Below are positions 20,891-33,164 of a stretch of 64,000 bases of DNA, piece by piece (within the stretch, counting starts at the first letter, position 1; every line of letters starts with the position of its first letter). The stretch lies in the NCBI RefSeq assembly GCF_963082655.1, contig NC_081553.1, forward strand, positions 207,518,435-207,582,434, written 5' to 3'. The DNA comes from Stomoxys calcitrans. Its lineage: Eukaryota > Arthropoda > Insecta > Diptera > Muscidae. The position numbers and the translations under genes were made by a program. The notes below the pieces were generated by a model. It saw only the letters and a list, made by a program, of their open reading frames with translations, ran no database searches and was not told where the DNA came from.

Positions 20891-22540
20891 ATATTCCTAC
20901 CTTCTAAACTCTTATTAAATGGTTTAAAAATTTTTTCCAGTGTTTTTACAACTATTATTAGCAAGACTCCTTGCCTTATCTTACCTCAATTGCTCGGCTT
21001 GTGCTGTCATTTAACGGTGTTTAAACAACACTTACACTTGTTTTGACATTAATTTGTTGTATCATTTGTTTTTATTGTTCTCATAAATATGACAACTGTT
21101 CTCTCACTCACACACACTCTCTCCATTTAACTCTTTAACTGTTCCTTAAATTTGAAATGTTTACTGTGAGTAAGAGTTACCATTCTCCCAAGCTGTTAGC
21201 AGTAGTGCCTAAGGGTGAAGGAGAGAAGAAATGGTGAGGGAGTTGGAGGCTGGGGGAAGCTCTCTGGTTACAATTACTACAACCACATAAACAAAATGTT
21301 GGTTAAATTAAAAAAGAAGCAAAGGTTTTGTTGTTGCCTGAATACAAAGGCATACTGCAGGATGCTGTATTTTACCTTGTAATTTATAAATTTAATGTTT
21401 ACATGAATGTTGGTGTGTCTACAACTCAGAACATATGTTTTGTTGTAATTAAATGTTATTGTCAGTTGAGTTTAAATTAAAAAAAAAAAGTTTATAGGGC
21501 AACAGCTGGGGAAACTTCAATTGCACACACACACACACACAATTGCACACAAGAATTTGATATAAATCTGGGTTAGAAGGGATTCAACTGAAAAGAGAGT
21601 GGAGCCCACGCTCTTTGAACAAATTTTCTGTGAAACTCAAAATCAAGTTTCAATAAAAAAAAAATTTTTGGTACAAAAAAATCAAAGGAAATTCTGCAAT
21701 GAAATTGAAATTTCATCAATATTATGTTTGCAATTCAAATTTCAATGAAATTGTATGATTTTTTTAAATATCTCGTTTTCGGCCTTAGGCTGTCTAATAT
21801 TATGGTTATAAACTTTAAATCTGTGCTAAATTATTTCTCCTTCACAACATACCCATTTCCCTCCCCCATTTCTACTGGGTTGAATGTCATGGTACTTGAA
21901 TATTCCCTTATTGTTTCAAGAGGTACCATTCCAATAGGTAGATGGAGAAGGAGGGAGTTTGAAATTTTCTTAAAATATGTTAAAAAGGAATTTTATTTTT
22001 TATTCTTTTTCGCATTTTAGTGTGTTTTGCCTCTTAGCACGTTCCGTGATTGCATTAATTATTCGTGTACGTACCAACGGCAAAAGAAAACAAAATACCG
22101 CCACTCTCTTAATCACAATTGTTAATGAGTTTTTGCTTGAGCTAAGGTCATGATGACCAAAATGAAAATCCTCTCACTGTAAACACCTACCTGTAAAAGT
22201 TTTTCATCTTGGTTGATATTTAGTTGCAGCAGTGGTCTGCGTGTGGGGTCTTAAGTTTTGAATTTTAAATGAAAAGAAAAATCAACCGAAAATATAAATC
22301 ACGTACCAATGCCATTGTGTACCAATTTCAAGTGGTTTTCGATAAGCGTGACTGTAATTTCGAATGGAAAGCCACTCATAAATCAACAAGAGGTGATTAA
22401 TTGGAGTGGACTTTTTGTTTTTATTTAGTTTGATTAAACTCTGAAATATGTTTTTAAATATTATAATTAGTTTTAAAGTTAAGATTTATTGAGTATGTTT
22501 GCTTTTATTAATAAATCTTTATTTCGTTTTTTTCTTTCAG
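20891..22540. other. Unique region upstream of the first recognised ZNF106 exon
   Basis: AT-rich, single-copy in appearance, with a (CA)n run at ~21524-21541. It ends in a strong polypyrimidine tract and CAG (to 22540) before the exon at 22541, so it is most likely intronic. Confidence 0.5.
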
Positions 22541-22613
22541 TACTCGCAATAATAATAGCAGCAGCATCTCATATCGCAAACACAATTACAGTCCCAATTT
22601 TCTTAAAAATTTT
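22541..22613 (+). CDS. ZNF106: ZNF106-type gene, internal exon
   Basis: A 73-base exon bounded by a TTTTTTTCTTTCAG acceptor and a TTT|GTAAGT donor. Reading from the second base gives an open 24-codon stretch (TRNNNSSSISYRKHNYSPNF...), which joins without frame change to KSRTNGDFHP of the next exon at 27835. The Asn/Ser-rich composition continues across the junction. An upstream exon must supply the first two bases of its first codon; I could not find it in the window. The call rests on splice signals, phase and composition, not on a recognised domain. Confidence 0.65.
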
Positions 22614-22654
22614 GTAAGTATTGCAACACATCTTATAAACATACTTTACTTACT

Positions 22655-25455
22655 TTAATTGACTATGACAGAATATTTGGTCCACTAGCTGAAGGTAGAA
22701 CAGCATTCCAAGCGCCTCGATCTTCTGCGCTAATTCTAAAATCTCTGACAACAAGTTTCAACGTGTCTGCCACCGCTTGATCTTTCCATCGGGCTTTTGG
22801 TCTTCCCGGTTTACGTGTACCACCGGTTTGCCTTCAAATGACGTCTGTGCTGGAGCTTCTTCATCCATTCTGACAACATGACCTAGCCAACGGAGTCGTT
22901 GTATTTTGATGCGTGTACCTATGCTATCGTCGTCCTATATTCTCCATTAACGCAAACTGGTCCACATATATTTAACGAAGAATCTTTCTCTCAAATACTC
23001 CAAGCACTGCCTCATCTGCTTTCAAAAGTATCCACGCCTCAAAACCATATAACAACACGGGTAGTATTAGTGTCTAGTAAAGTGTGATATTAGTCCGCGA
23101 GAAGTGACCTTGTTTTATAAACTGCTTACTTAGCCCAAAGTAGCATCTGTTTGCCAGTATTGTGCTTCGCTTTATCTCAAAACTGGTGTCATTCGTTTCG
23201 GTTATGGCGGTGCCGAGGTAGAAAAAAGCTTCTGACTATTTCAAAGTTGTGGTTCCCAACTTTCTCCATTTTCTTTATCTGCTCGGTTGTACAAGGCCTT
23301 TTTTGGGAGTTGAAACCAGACCCATTTTCACTGACTCTCTTTTGATTCTTTCAAAGGCTGCAGTTACTGCTTCCGGTGACCGACCTATGATGTCGATGTC
23401 GTCGGCATAGGCGAGTAGCATATGTTCTCTTGTGATTATTGTGTCATATCTTTTCACATCTGCATCTCGTATAATCTTCTCCAGCAGGATATTAAAGAGA
23501 TCACACGAAAGGCTGTCTCCTTGTCTGAAACCTCGTTTGGTATTAAATGGTTCCGAGAGATTCTTTCCTAATTCTTGTTGAGGAACGCGTATCAGCAAGT
23601 GTCATCCTGCAGGGATACCAAACTCAGACATGGCTGGAAATACCTTCGAACGTAAGTATCGAAGGCGGCTTTGCAGTCAACAAAGAGATGGTAGGTGTGG
23701 ATTTGTCCTGGTCCAGGGTGGATTTACCAGGTCTAGGTTTTAATCTTTCACACAGTACGCTCGAAAGTATCTTCTTTGCGATAGGGAGGAGACTTATTCC
23801 TCTGTAGTTGGCACATTCCGCCTTGTCTTCTTTCTTGTGTAGCGACCATAGTATGCTGAGGTTCCAATCATCGGGTATGCATTCTTCTAGCCAGATTGCG
23901 CAGATAAGCTGATGCATACGCCTTATCAGCGTGTCGCCTCCGGTCTTAAATAGTTCAGTGGGTAACCCGTCGGCTCCTGCTGCCTTGTTGCTTCAGTCGG
24001 GTCACTGCTACTTGGACCTCATTCCGATTAGGAGGTAAACATTCTACACCATAATCAGGGATTGGTTCTGCGGTATCCTCTTCGCCGCCAACATCGGACA
24101 ATAGCAGTTGGGTAAAATGTTCTTTCCATATCCTCAGCATGCTATCTGTGTCAGATACCAGATTTCCTTCTTTGTCTCTGCAGAAGGATGTGCCTGCACC
24201 AAAGCCATCGGTTTGATGTTTAATTCTTTGGCATCGTGGAATTTCCGGACTTCATTCTGACTTCCGTACATCTCAATTCGCTCCCACCCATGTCTTTCCA
24301 TTTCCTTTTTCTTTCTGCGGAATAGACGTTTCTCCTCTCTCCTTTTCTCCCCATACCTCTCCTTCAACTGGCGCGTTGCTACTGATTGCAGGGTTGCTCT
24401 ATATGCCGCATTCTTGGCTTCAGTAGCATCTCGACGCTCTTGGTCGTACCATGGGTTTCTTGGAGGAGGCTTTCGGTACCCAGGTACGGATTTCGCGGCA
24501 TTTTCCATGGAGTGGGCAATAGTTTGCCACTGCGCCATTATATCATCGGAACAAGGAATGCTTTCATCAAGCAGTTGGGTCAGTCGAGTGGAGTATGCCG
24601 CTGCCATCTGTTGTGTTTGCAGCTATTCAATGTCCAGCTTCTGTGCAGTGTCAGATCGTACTTTCCTCGCCATGTTCAAACGGTTGTGAACCTTTGCTGC
24701 AACAAGGTAATAATCCGAATCTATATTCGCTCCACGGATTGATCGACAAGGAGTTTTAGTCTCCGACTAAGCACAAATCCACAGCCAAATTCATGCCTCG
24801 TGTTATGGCAGCTATAGTATAGTTCGTCACCGTTTGGTGTTGTAGTGACGCCATTCCCAGTCCATCGCCTTTCCTGTAAGGCGGTAATATCTGCCTTATA
24901 CTTCTCTAATACATCCGCCAGCGCGTATACTGCATCTTCTCTATAGAGAGTGCGGACATTTCAGGTGCAGATCCGCAAATCATGGTCCTTTTTTCATTTG
25001 CGTGGATCGTCAACATTGGGGGGGTCCGGCACCCCAATCGCATGGGTTTTGTAGGATTGCAAATGTATCCCTCGTTGTGGCGAGCCGCTTGCTTCAAGCA
25101 TCCGGCGCTCGCCTCCAGCTGCCCCAAACCTGGGAACAGACGCTGAGGTTGGCCATTGGTTGGAAGGCGCCAATAACTTGCCTTGTCATCTCGAGTATTA
25201 TAGGCACTCAGTATTTAAATAAGAGCCAGTGCCACCTGCCTCCTGACTGAGACTCTCCTCTCGAAAATCGCTGACTGTCTACGGCCGCATTTGCAGGTAC
25301 TCCACATAAAAACGGAACTTTCCACCATGCGCAAGCTGTGGACGCGTCCGGTAGCTTTCAGCTAAGCTTCCCGTGGTAACAATGGACCCCACACAAGTCG
25401 GAGCTCAAAGTTCCAGCCTGTGTGGTGCTCATAATTATCCCGTGTCGGCCGGGAT
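22655..25455 (-). pseudogene. LINE (endonuclease plus reverse transcriptase), nearly full length, broken
   Basis: A non-LTR retrotransposon read leftward. Order from the right: 5' region (~25000-25455), endonuclease remnant (~24750-24900), linker (AAAYSTRLTQLLDES at 24600; KKREEKRLF-like basic helix at ~24320), and reverse transcriptase with LDESIP, WNLSILW, YRGISLLPIAKKILS (23760-23880), RQGDSLSCDLFNILLEK (~23500) and the catalytic LLAYADDIDIIGRSPEAV (~23370-23425). A C-terminal HVVRMDEEAP-like segment lies at ~22850. Several frameshifts and stops break it, and part of the endonuclease is missing. YADD itself is intact. The 3' end is only ~40 bases inside intron 1 of the ZNF106-type gene. 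Clade not assigned. Confidence 0.85.
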
Positions 25456-25497
25456 CTTTAAAACATCTTATAAACATATGAGCTTTATAATATCAAG

Positions 25498-25617
25498 TAC
25501 AAGCGTGCTAGGTTCAGCTCGGTCGAATCTTATATACCCTCCACCGTGGATCGCATTTGTCGAGTTCTTTGTGCGGTATCTCTTTTTAGGCAAACAAAGA
25601 ATAATGGAGAAGAATTA
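25498..25617 (-). mobile_element. HINE terminal fragment
   Basis: Contains TTCAGCTCGGTCGAATCTTA, TATACCCTCCACCGTGG and 'atcgcatttgtcgagttc', the hairpin-end block seen also at 37195 and 56450; the hairpin is mutated here. Confidence 0.7.
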
Positions 25618-25765
25618 TTATGCACAACCTCGGGCAGGGCAGTCTCCAACGATCTTCCCTTGACATAGGCATGCTGTTTGTATTTGAGCAGTTCACTGGA
25701 TGCCCTACTCTTTATCATGGTATCCACAACACGTTTCATAGTTTAGAATAGGAAGGACATAAGGC
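25618..25765 (-). pseudogene. Short LINE reverse-transcriptase fragment
   Basis: Minus-strand frame with KYKQHAYVKGRSLETALPEV, resembling the 'QHAY.KGRS.ETAL' block of RNase-H-type LINE reverse transcriptases. Flanked by a HINE end and a SINE; nothing else of the element remains. Confidence 0.6.
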
Positions 25766-25775
25766 TTGTAGGTCA

Positions 25776-26040
25776 GGGGCAAACTTCTCACATATCAATG
25801 AGTGCTGTCCGATTCATGATTTATGCTCCTATTCTGCCCTGTCCTAGTCCGAACAGCGTGCCACATTGCAACACCTCTTTGTGTATACATTTTTACATAG
25901 CATAGTACCTCACAAATGCCATCAAAATTAGGAGGGTATAACCACCGATAAAAATTGTTTCTAATGTTCGCGCCAGGATTCGAACCCAGTCATTCAGCGT
26001 TATAGGCAGATATGCTAACCTCTGCGTTTCGATGGTCCCC
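25776..26040 (-). mobile_element. tRNA-SINE family A
   Basis: Tail AGGGGCAAACTTCTCACATA at left, box B GGATTCGAACCCAGTCATTC (inverse) and box A region near 26015-26035 at right. Diverged from the other copies. Confidence 0.8.
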
Positions 26041-26131
26041 AACCTATGTATGCATGGTTATTGTGGCCCTGCCTATATTTAAAGCATTCGCGTATTCTGC
26101 TATCGTCCCAGATTTTAATGAACGATTTTAT

Positions 26132-26280
26132 CAAAATTTTGGGACTCATTGGCTCACTTAGGCAATTTGTGTCCATTAGGACAATACAGTAGCGACAGAC
26201 TTCTGATGGGAATTGTACCCACAACATCTGCACTGGTAATCGGAGTTCGCTGCCAACTCAGCTGCCAGGGCAATTTCTTT
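26132..26280 (-). mobile_element. tRNA-SINE family B, copy 1
   Basis: On the minus strand: CAGCTGAGTTGGCAGCGAAC (box A region), a box-B-like GGTACAATTCCC and the body TCGCTACTGTATTGTCCTAA with 'gcctaagtgagcc'. First of three copies that alternate with the minisatellite. Confidence 0.75.
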
Positions 26281-26335
26281 GAATATTTACTCCAAAATTG
26301 ATTTTTATAGAAATGATTGACAAAATCGATGCTGC

Positions 26336-27260
26336 GGAGTCTGACCCTGGACTCCGACCTCGGTCCAGACCCTTGACTTCGACCTCGGTCCGGACCCTAG
26401 ACACCGACCTCGGTCCGGACCCTAGACTCCAACCTCGGTCCGGAGTCGAAATCGAAATCTGACTATTGACAAAATTTTGGGACTCATTGGCTCACTTAGG
26501 CAATTTGTGTCCATTAGGACAATACAGTAGCGACAGACCTCTGGTGGGAATGGAACCCACAACATCTGCACTGGTAATCGGAGTTCGCTGCCAACTCAGC
26601 TGCCAAGGCAATTTCAATAAAAATTTCCTCCAAAATTGATTTTTATAGAAACGATTGACAAAATCGAGGCTGCGGAGTCTGACCCTGAACTCCGACCTCG
26701 GTCCGGACCTAGACTTCGACGTCGGTCCGGACCCTAGATACCATCCTCGGTCCGGACCCTAGACTCCGACCTCGGTCCGGACCCTAGACTCCGACCTCGG
26801 TCCGGACCCTAGACTCCGACCTCGGTCCGGACCCTAGACTCCGGCCTTGGTCCGGACCCTAGACTCCGAACTCGGTCCGGACCCTAGACTCCGACCTCGG
26901 TCCGGAGTCGAAATCGGAGTCTGACTATTGACAAAATTTTGGGACTCATTTGCTCACTTAGGCAATTTGTGTCCATTAGGACAATACAGTAGCGATAGAC
27001 CTCTGGTGGGATGGAACCCACAACATCTGCACTGGTAATCGGTGTTCGCTGCCAACTCAGCTGCCAGGGCAATTTCATTAAATATTTACTCCAAAATTAA
27101 TTTTCATAGAAGTAATTGACAAAATTGAGGCTGCGGAGTCTGACCCTGAACTCCGACCTCGGTCCGGACCCTAGACTCCGACCTCGGTCCTGACCCCAGA
27201 CTACGACCTCGGTCCGGACACTAGACTCCGACCTCGGTCCGAAGTCGAAATCGGAGTCTG
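26336..27260 (+). repeat. GC-rich 25-bp minisatellite in three blocks with SINEs between
   Basis: The unit is GACCTCGGTCCGGACCCTAG plus ACTCC and contains the palindrome GGTCCGGACC. Blocks: ~26336-26460 (about 4 units), ~26660-26925 (about 9) and ~27125-27260 (about 5). Between them family B SINE copies lie at ~26466-26620 and ~26927-27080. The composite (SINE plus block) is repeated with a ~460-base period. Confidence 0.85.
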
Positions 27261-27289
27261 ACTATTGAGACGGAGTCGAAATTAGGTTC

Positions 27290-27655
27290 GGAGTTCATCA
27301 TGCTGGCCCCAACTTCGAACCGCACTCCGGCTCAATAGTCAGACCCCGATTTCGACTTCGGACCGATGTCGGAGTCTAGGGTCCGGACCGAGGTCGTAGT
27401 CTAGGGTCAGGACCGAGGTCGGAGTCCATGGTCAGACTCCGCAGCCTCGATTTTGTAAAGCATTTCTATGAAAATCAATTTTTGATTTTCGGAGTCTAGG
27501 GTCCGGACCGAGGTCGTAGTCTAGGATCCGGACCGAGGTCGGAGTCCAGGGTTAGACTCCGCAGCCTCGATTTTGTCAATCATTTCTATGAAAATCAATT
27601 TTGGAGGAAATTTTTAATGAAATTGCCCTGGCAGCTGAGTTGGCAGCGAACCAAA
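27290..27655 (-). repeat. Inverted arm of the minisatellite/SINE composite
   Basis: The same unit appears complemented (GGGTCCGGACCGAGGTCGTA) at ~27330-27445 and ~27488-27575, followed by 'gactccgcagcctcgattttgt' and the start of an inverted SINE (GCAGCTGAGTTGGCAGCGAA). Together with 26336-27260 it makes an imperfect large inverted repeat centred near 27295. Confidence 0.8.
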
Positions 27656-27834
27656 TTTCGACCTCCTGCCTCTAAACCTCGATTCCGCAGCCCTGCACAA
27701 AATATTGATGTTAACACCAAATTTTGGGTAAATTTTAATATTTTTAAAAATTTCTATAAAATCTCAATAAATTTATAAAATCTCCACAAAATTTGCCATT
27801 TACCCACTTTTATCTCTTCTTATTCTTCTTCTAG

Positions 27835-30800
27835 AAATCCCGCACGAATGGAGATTTTCATCCCAAAAACTTTCAACGAAACCACCTAGCAAACTATCAC
27901 AACAACAATAACCGCGTCAATTGGCAGAATACCCATTGGAATAACACCAACTCTAACATAATTCAATGGACACCGGGCAACAACAGTTATCGTAAAAATC
28001 AAAATTATTCCAATTCAACACCCAGAAACGATACGAAACATTTGCAGGATAGCAAAGCCAGTGGAACTCCCAATTTTCGCACGGATACAGAGGAGGGGAA
28101 CTTTAAAAGCAAAGATAGCGAAAAGGATAGCAAGTTCAAGGATCGTAACGACAAAGATAAAGAAAGTAAAGATAAGGAAAGTAAGGATAATAGTACAACA
28201 ATAAAGTTGCCCAATAATCAAAAGGAGACGGGAAGTGGTAAACCTCAAACGCCTGGCAAAACCAATAACAAGAAACTTGGCAACTGTAAACGGTTAACGC
28301 CTAAACGTCCTGTGCAAGAAGTTAGTCAAAAATCCGAGAAGCTACAAGCAACCAAAAGATTTGAAAATCCGGCAGTGGAGACAGCGAACTCTAAAAATTT
28401 CGAGAAGCTACCAGCAACCAAAAGCTTGGAGAACCCTAAAGTTGATACCACAAACTCCGAAAAGCTTAAAGCAACCAAAAGCGTTGAAACCCCAAAAGTC
28501 GATACCACAGGCAATCCTTTTAAAAAATCCAAACTTCAATCAGTTAAATTGCAACCAGTAAAGCTCAGCCCTCCCCTAAGGACTGCAAAAGTAAATCAAA
28601 AAGTTAATAAAAAGGAGGCTAAACCAAAAATATCGCCTCCAAAACAGGTAAAAAGAGGAAAACAATTTAAACGCAAATTCAAAAATGCCAACAATTTACC
28701 GGCAATAACGACCTCAACTTCAACTGAATGTGATACCAGCAGCCAGACACCTGAGAACAGCGATCCCATCCAGTCTGCCAAGGTTACTCAGACTACGACA
28801 GACGATTGGCAAAAAAGCGATACAAATTCAAATCAGTCAAACCCTGAATTGGCTTCTGAAAATATAACCACTAGCGAGGAAGTTTTAGTTTGTCCAGATA
28901 TAATAACACAATCACCATCACCAGCAACTACACCCACACCGGCAGAGCACTTGCCGCCTGACTCTAGTTGCAAGGCTTTTAAATCAAACTGCAATGGGGA
29001 TATTTTGGAATTAGAATCCCAACCAGTCTCTGCACCACTAGCCAGCCCTAGCCTAGAAACTGTTGATGGCCTAGAGACTGTTAATCAAAATTTCGAAACT
29101 TCTTCTGCTGCTAACAACGAACATAACCTTTTGGAAAACCTATACCAGCAGCAGCACATGACAAACGTTTTGCCGGAAGAGGATTTTATAGTTGAAACAA
29201 ATTCTGAAAACCAACTCCTTAGTAAATCTGCTTTAGAAGAGACGAGCAGCAAACAACAAAACAGCGAAGAAGAGCCAGAGGATTCAGTATTACCAGGTGC
29301 AGGTTGTAGCAGCAGCAGCACTATTTCGGCCGATACACAAAGTGAGGGAGAAACCAAAGAGTTTCAGTTCCCGAAAATTTCATTGATACCCTTGTCACGG
29401 CTCATAGCTGCCGAGTTTTGGGAGGCACCACGTGGTGAGGACCCGCTGACACTAGACCTGGGTAACAAAGTGCAGCCATTAAACACCTCAGCAACAACGA
29501 CAACAGCAACTACAACCCCTAGTACCCCACATAAGCATCACACGGTGTTTAGGCCTAATCTGGTGAAACGTAAACGCAACGTCTCGACATGCAGCAATAC
29601 CTCCACCAGCAGCAATACAGCCTCAGCGGCTGAGAATATTGTGGACAAGCTGGTGACTATGAACAAAATCAATATCAAGGATATAATCAATAGCACCCAC
29701 ACCAAATACGACGAGGCTCTCAAGCTACAAGCCCGCAAGCGTCTCAGAGAGGAAATACGACGTCAGTTAAAGACCCTGAACATAGAACCCACTAGGAATC
29801 CGGCTAATGCGGAATTTGTACCCGACGAAATTGTAGATTCCATAAATATACCGGATTTGGTCTTGGAAGAGATAAGAAAGGCTTTGGGCTACAATTTACT
29901 ACAGATAAGCGAAGGTATTAAGGAAGAAGAGAACGAAAGCCTGCCAGACTGCAACGATTTGAGTAAGCTAATAGTGGATGTAGAGCAGCCAGAGACGAAC
30001 GCAGTCACAGCACCAACACCACCATCACCAGACCCAGTTCAGGCTTTGCCTGAAACTACAAACGAGCCTTTGGAAACCAACCCCAGCCAGGCAATGAAGG
30101 ATATCTCAGCCACAGCTATAAAAATGGAAGAACAAACTGTGACCAACGAGGAGGGGGTTCAGAAGAAGATGAGCAAAGAGGAGAAGAAAGTCAAAAAATA
30201 TCGCAAACATAAAGAATCTCACAAAACCAAGACACCAAGCTCTAAGAAGAGTTCCAAAAAGGACAAACTTCCCTCTAGCAATGACATTATAGTTCTAGAT
30301 TCATCCTCCAACTCTTCTTCGGCTAGCAGCTCCTCCTCGGCCTCCTCCTCCTCATCTTCCTCATCATCATCCTCCTCGTCTTCGTCCAGCGATTCAGAGT
30401 CGGATGCATCCAAGAAATCATCCTCTTCGGCCATTAAACGTAAACGCATGAAACTTAAAGTCGATGCTGAGAATGTGGTCGATAGCTTTGAGAAGCTGAT
30501 AGTGCCCAGCTTAAGTGATGTACTGCAGGAGCGCTATCGCACGAAATTTTCCAATTCTACCAATACCAAATTGCATTTTATAGCCTGCATCTGTGTCAGT
30601 GATTATAATTCGGAGAAATTTTCCAAAATGGAATTGGCCAAAGTTCAAAGAAACCTCAAATCCTCGGACTGTTCCATGGCCCTAGAGTTTCTGATGCGGG
30701 AAATTGTCAATGTATTCAATAAACAAAAGCAGGTGGCCAAATTGGGAGAACAGAACAGTGGCAAGGCGGCAGGCCATAAAACGTCTAATACTCCCGAAAA

Positions 30801-32997
30801 GGAACCCCCCCAGTCAAAGGAGAAAAGGAAAAAGAAATCCATACAAACTCGCCCAAGCAATGGGGGTGGTACATCCTCCCCCGACACCACCAAGAGGATG
30901 GATGAGGATGCAGAAACCCCTTGCCACTCTGCCAGGCATAAGGATGAGGACAAAGCCAATAGCATACAGAAGTGTGTTTCAAAGGTGCTGTCCTTATACC
31001 GCCAAGAAATGAAAACTGCTGCCGTGGCTTCACAGCAACAATCAAATGTGGAGTCAGTGGTGGCACCCTGTCCCCAGCAGGCTGTTGCTTCATCTTCAAC
31101 AAATCAACATCAGCCAAGTGAAGTCGCCAAACATACATTCAACGGCGACAGCATGCACCACTCATTGGCAGCAGTGGCATCAACGGCACCCACTCTGGCA
31201 GCGGCAAGCTCTTCGTCGTCCTCCACCTCCTCCTTCTGCTATAATGGTTTAAAACTGCACAAGGATGAAAGTGCTTCGCATAATCTCAATAGGATTAATC
31301 AGCTACAAAGGGAAACCGAAAATCAATACAATCATATCAGAAGTCTGACAAATTTCAATTCCAATCCGGATTATAGTCTCTTGCCCCTGGACACCGCCTC
31401 CATGCGTTTGACTTCCAGCCTATTTGATTTTCCCACCTCTTCAACTGCCTCGACTACGTCCTTCACCACCCAGCCATCTACGATTCCAGCATTCGATTTG
31501 GAAATTTTGAAAAAGCAAAGTCCCATAGGCGAGGCGGTGGTTAATAACTTGCGTGAGATCGATGTCAAGCTCATGGAGCTGCACAAGCGTAAAATGTACA
31601 TAGAGGAAATGATATTGAAATTGCAAAAGGATAAAATGGACACTGATCTCTTGACCATCAAATTGCAAAATGAAAAATTCATACTTCTCAATACAGCCAT
31701 GACTGCTAATGTGACCAACTCAGCGGCTACAGCTGTCAATGCGGAATTAATGAAGAGCCAGGCTAGTAGCAGTAGCAGTAGCAGTCCTATGGAGTCAAAT
31801 CTGAAAATTGTTAAAACTGAAACCGTAGAATTAACAGATGATGATCAAGAGTTACCCCCAAATCCAGCTCCCACGATAGAAAAAATCAGGGAGCAGGCAC
31901 CCTTGCCACATAAGCAGAGGGAAGAGGAAACTCCAAATAAACCAACTGCTGCCAGTCGCAACAAGCTTACTGAGTCTAATAGCAAACCAAACCGCCTCTC
32001 AAGTGAGGAGCCTGAAAACCGACTTAGGCAGCCAACTGAGAAAAGTTGCAAAGACAGTCGCAAAGAAACCCCAGCTAAGCGTAAATCGAATGTCTACACC
32101 AAAGTAAGCACTTCCAGCGAAAGGGGTAAAAGAAAAAGATCTCCAGACTCCATGTCATTTGGTGAGACCTACAAACGTCTGTGTCAAAAGGCCCAGCAAG
32201 CAAAGTCCCACGATAATCGGGAGGTTAGCAGCAGTGGCCATAAAACCACAAAACATCGTGATAGTCCCAAGGATGAAAGTATTTCCCCTCATTCAAGAAT
32301 AGGCAGCACTCCAAGAAGCGAAACTTCCATGCCAGCCATTTCAGAGGAGAAAACTTCAAAATCCCAAAACCACAATTCAAAAACAAATTCTGCCAGGCAT
32401 ACATCATCACCCAGAAATTGCCAACAAGGCACTTCAAAAACCCCCAGCAAGCCTAGCGAACCCATTGAAATAGAAGATAATGAATCTGCAGTGGCACAAC
32501 AATTGGAGAAACCCAATTCCGAGGCCAAAACTATGCCCAGGCAAACAAGTGGTCAAGTAGTAACGATTGTCGATACCGAACGAACTCCTTTAAAAATCTC
32601 CCAAGCCATTGCATTGGACGAGGCCAATCGTCCATCAACCTCCACCGCAACACCGCCCTTACCAGCTGTCTCACCACCACTTTCTGTGGCCAGTACAAAT
32701 ACTTCCCATCATGGTGATGAGGCAAACAAAGATCTGCAAGAGTCTAAATATAAAAATATGCCCTGCCAATTATTCGAAGGATTGCAATCGCCCATAGCAC
32801 AAATAAGGGTTTTCGATAACACAATACTCGCCTCTTCGGAAGATGGTAAAATCTATTCGTTTAATGCCTCCACCCTGCAATTGCACAACACCTTTCACAA
32901 ACACACCGAAGCCATAACACAAATGTGTGTGTGTGAGAATAGGGGATTTGTTTTTACAACTTCATTGGATGGCTATATGAAGAAATCCTTACTGGAG
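27835..32997 (+). CDS. ZNF106: ZNF106-type WD40 protein, main exon
   Basis: A 1721-codon exon between a TTCTTCTTCTAG acceptor and a GAG|GTAAGC donor, in phase 0 at both ends. Residues ~1-70 are Asn-rich. ~70-620 is a Lys/Ser/Pro/Thr-rich disordered body. ~624-650 is a basic amphipathic helix (YDEALKLQARKRLREEIRRQ). ~820-860 is a poly-Ser tract followed by acid and Lys-rich sequence. ~1229-1290 is a coiled coil (LREIDVKLMELHKRKMYIEE and onward). ~1640-1721 begins the WD40 domain (ASSEDGKIYSFNA; FTTSLDGYMKKSLLE). The following exons align with human ZNF106 WD repeats as I remember them, with equal spacing. ZNF106 in mammals is a nuclear RNA-binding protein linked to splicing. No C2H2 zinc finger was seen in the part available. 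Retaining the next intron would add ~16 residues and stop at 33046. Confidence 0.85.
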
Positions 32998-33047
32998 GTA
33001 AGCATTTTTGATGATTTTCTTAGTGTTGTTAGTGAAACCAAAGGGTG

Positions 33048-33164
33048 ACCAGCTTACCAGCTAGAATCTTGTAGCCAATATTGAAATGGGTCTTATTTGT
33101 TGCATCTCAATCGGAGTTATGCGATCCAAGAAGCGCCTTTTGTTTTGGCATATCCCTACACAAG
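33048..33164. other. Start of intron 3, unique sequence
   Basis: Short unremarkable intronic stretch after the donor at 32998 and the in-frame stop. Confidence 0.5.

Noticed and set aside
26336..27575. The regular direct repeats as a CRISPR array
   Set aside because: Units are contiguous without unique spacers, and the genome is eukaryotic.
28005..31739. Many antisense frames within the main exon
   Set aside because: They mirror low-complexity Ser/Lys/Thr codons of the sense strand and have no splice or domain support.
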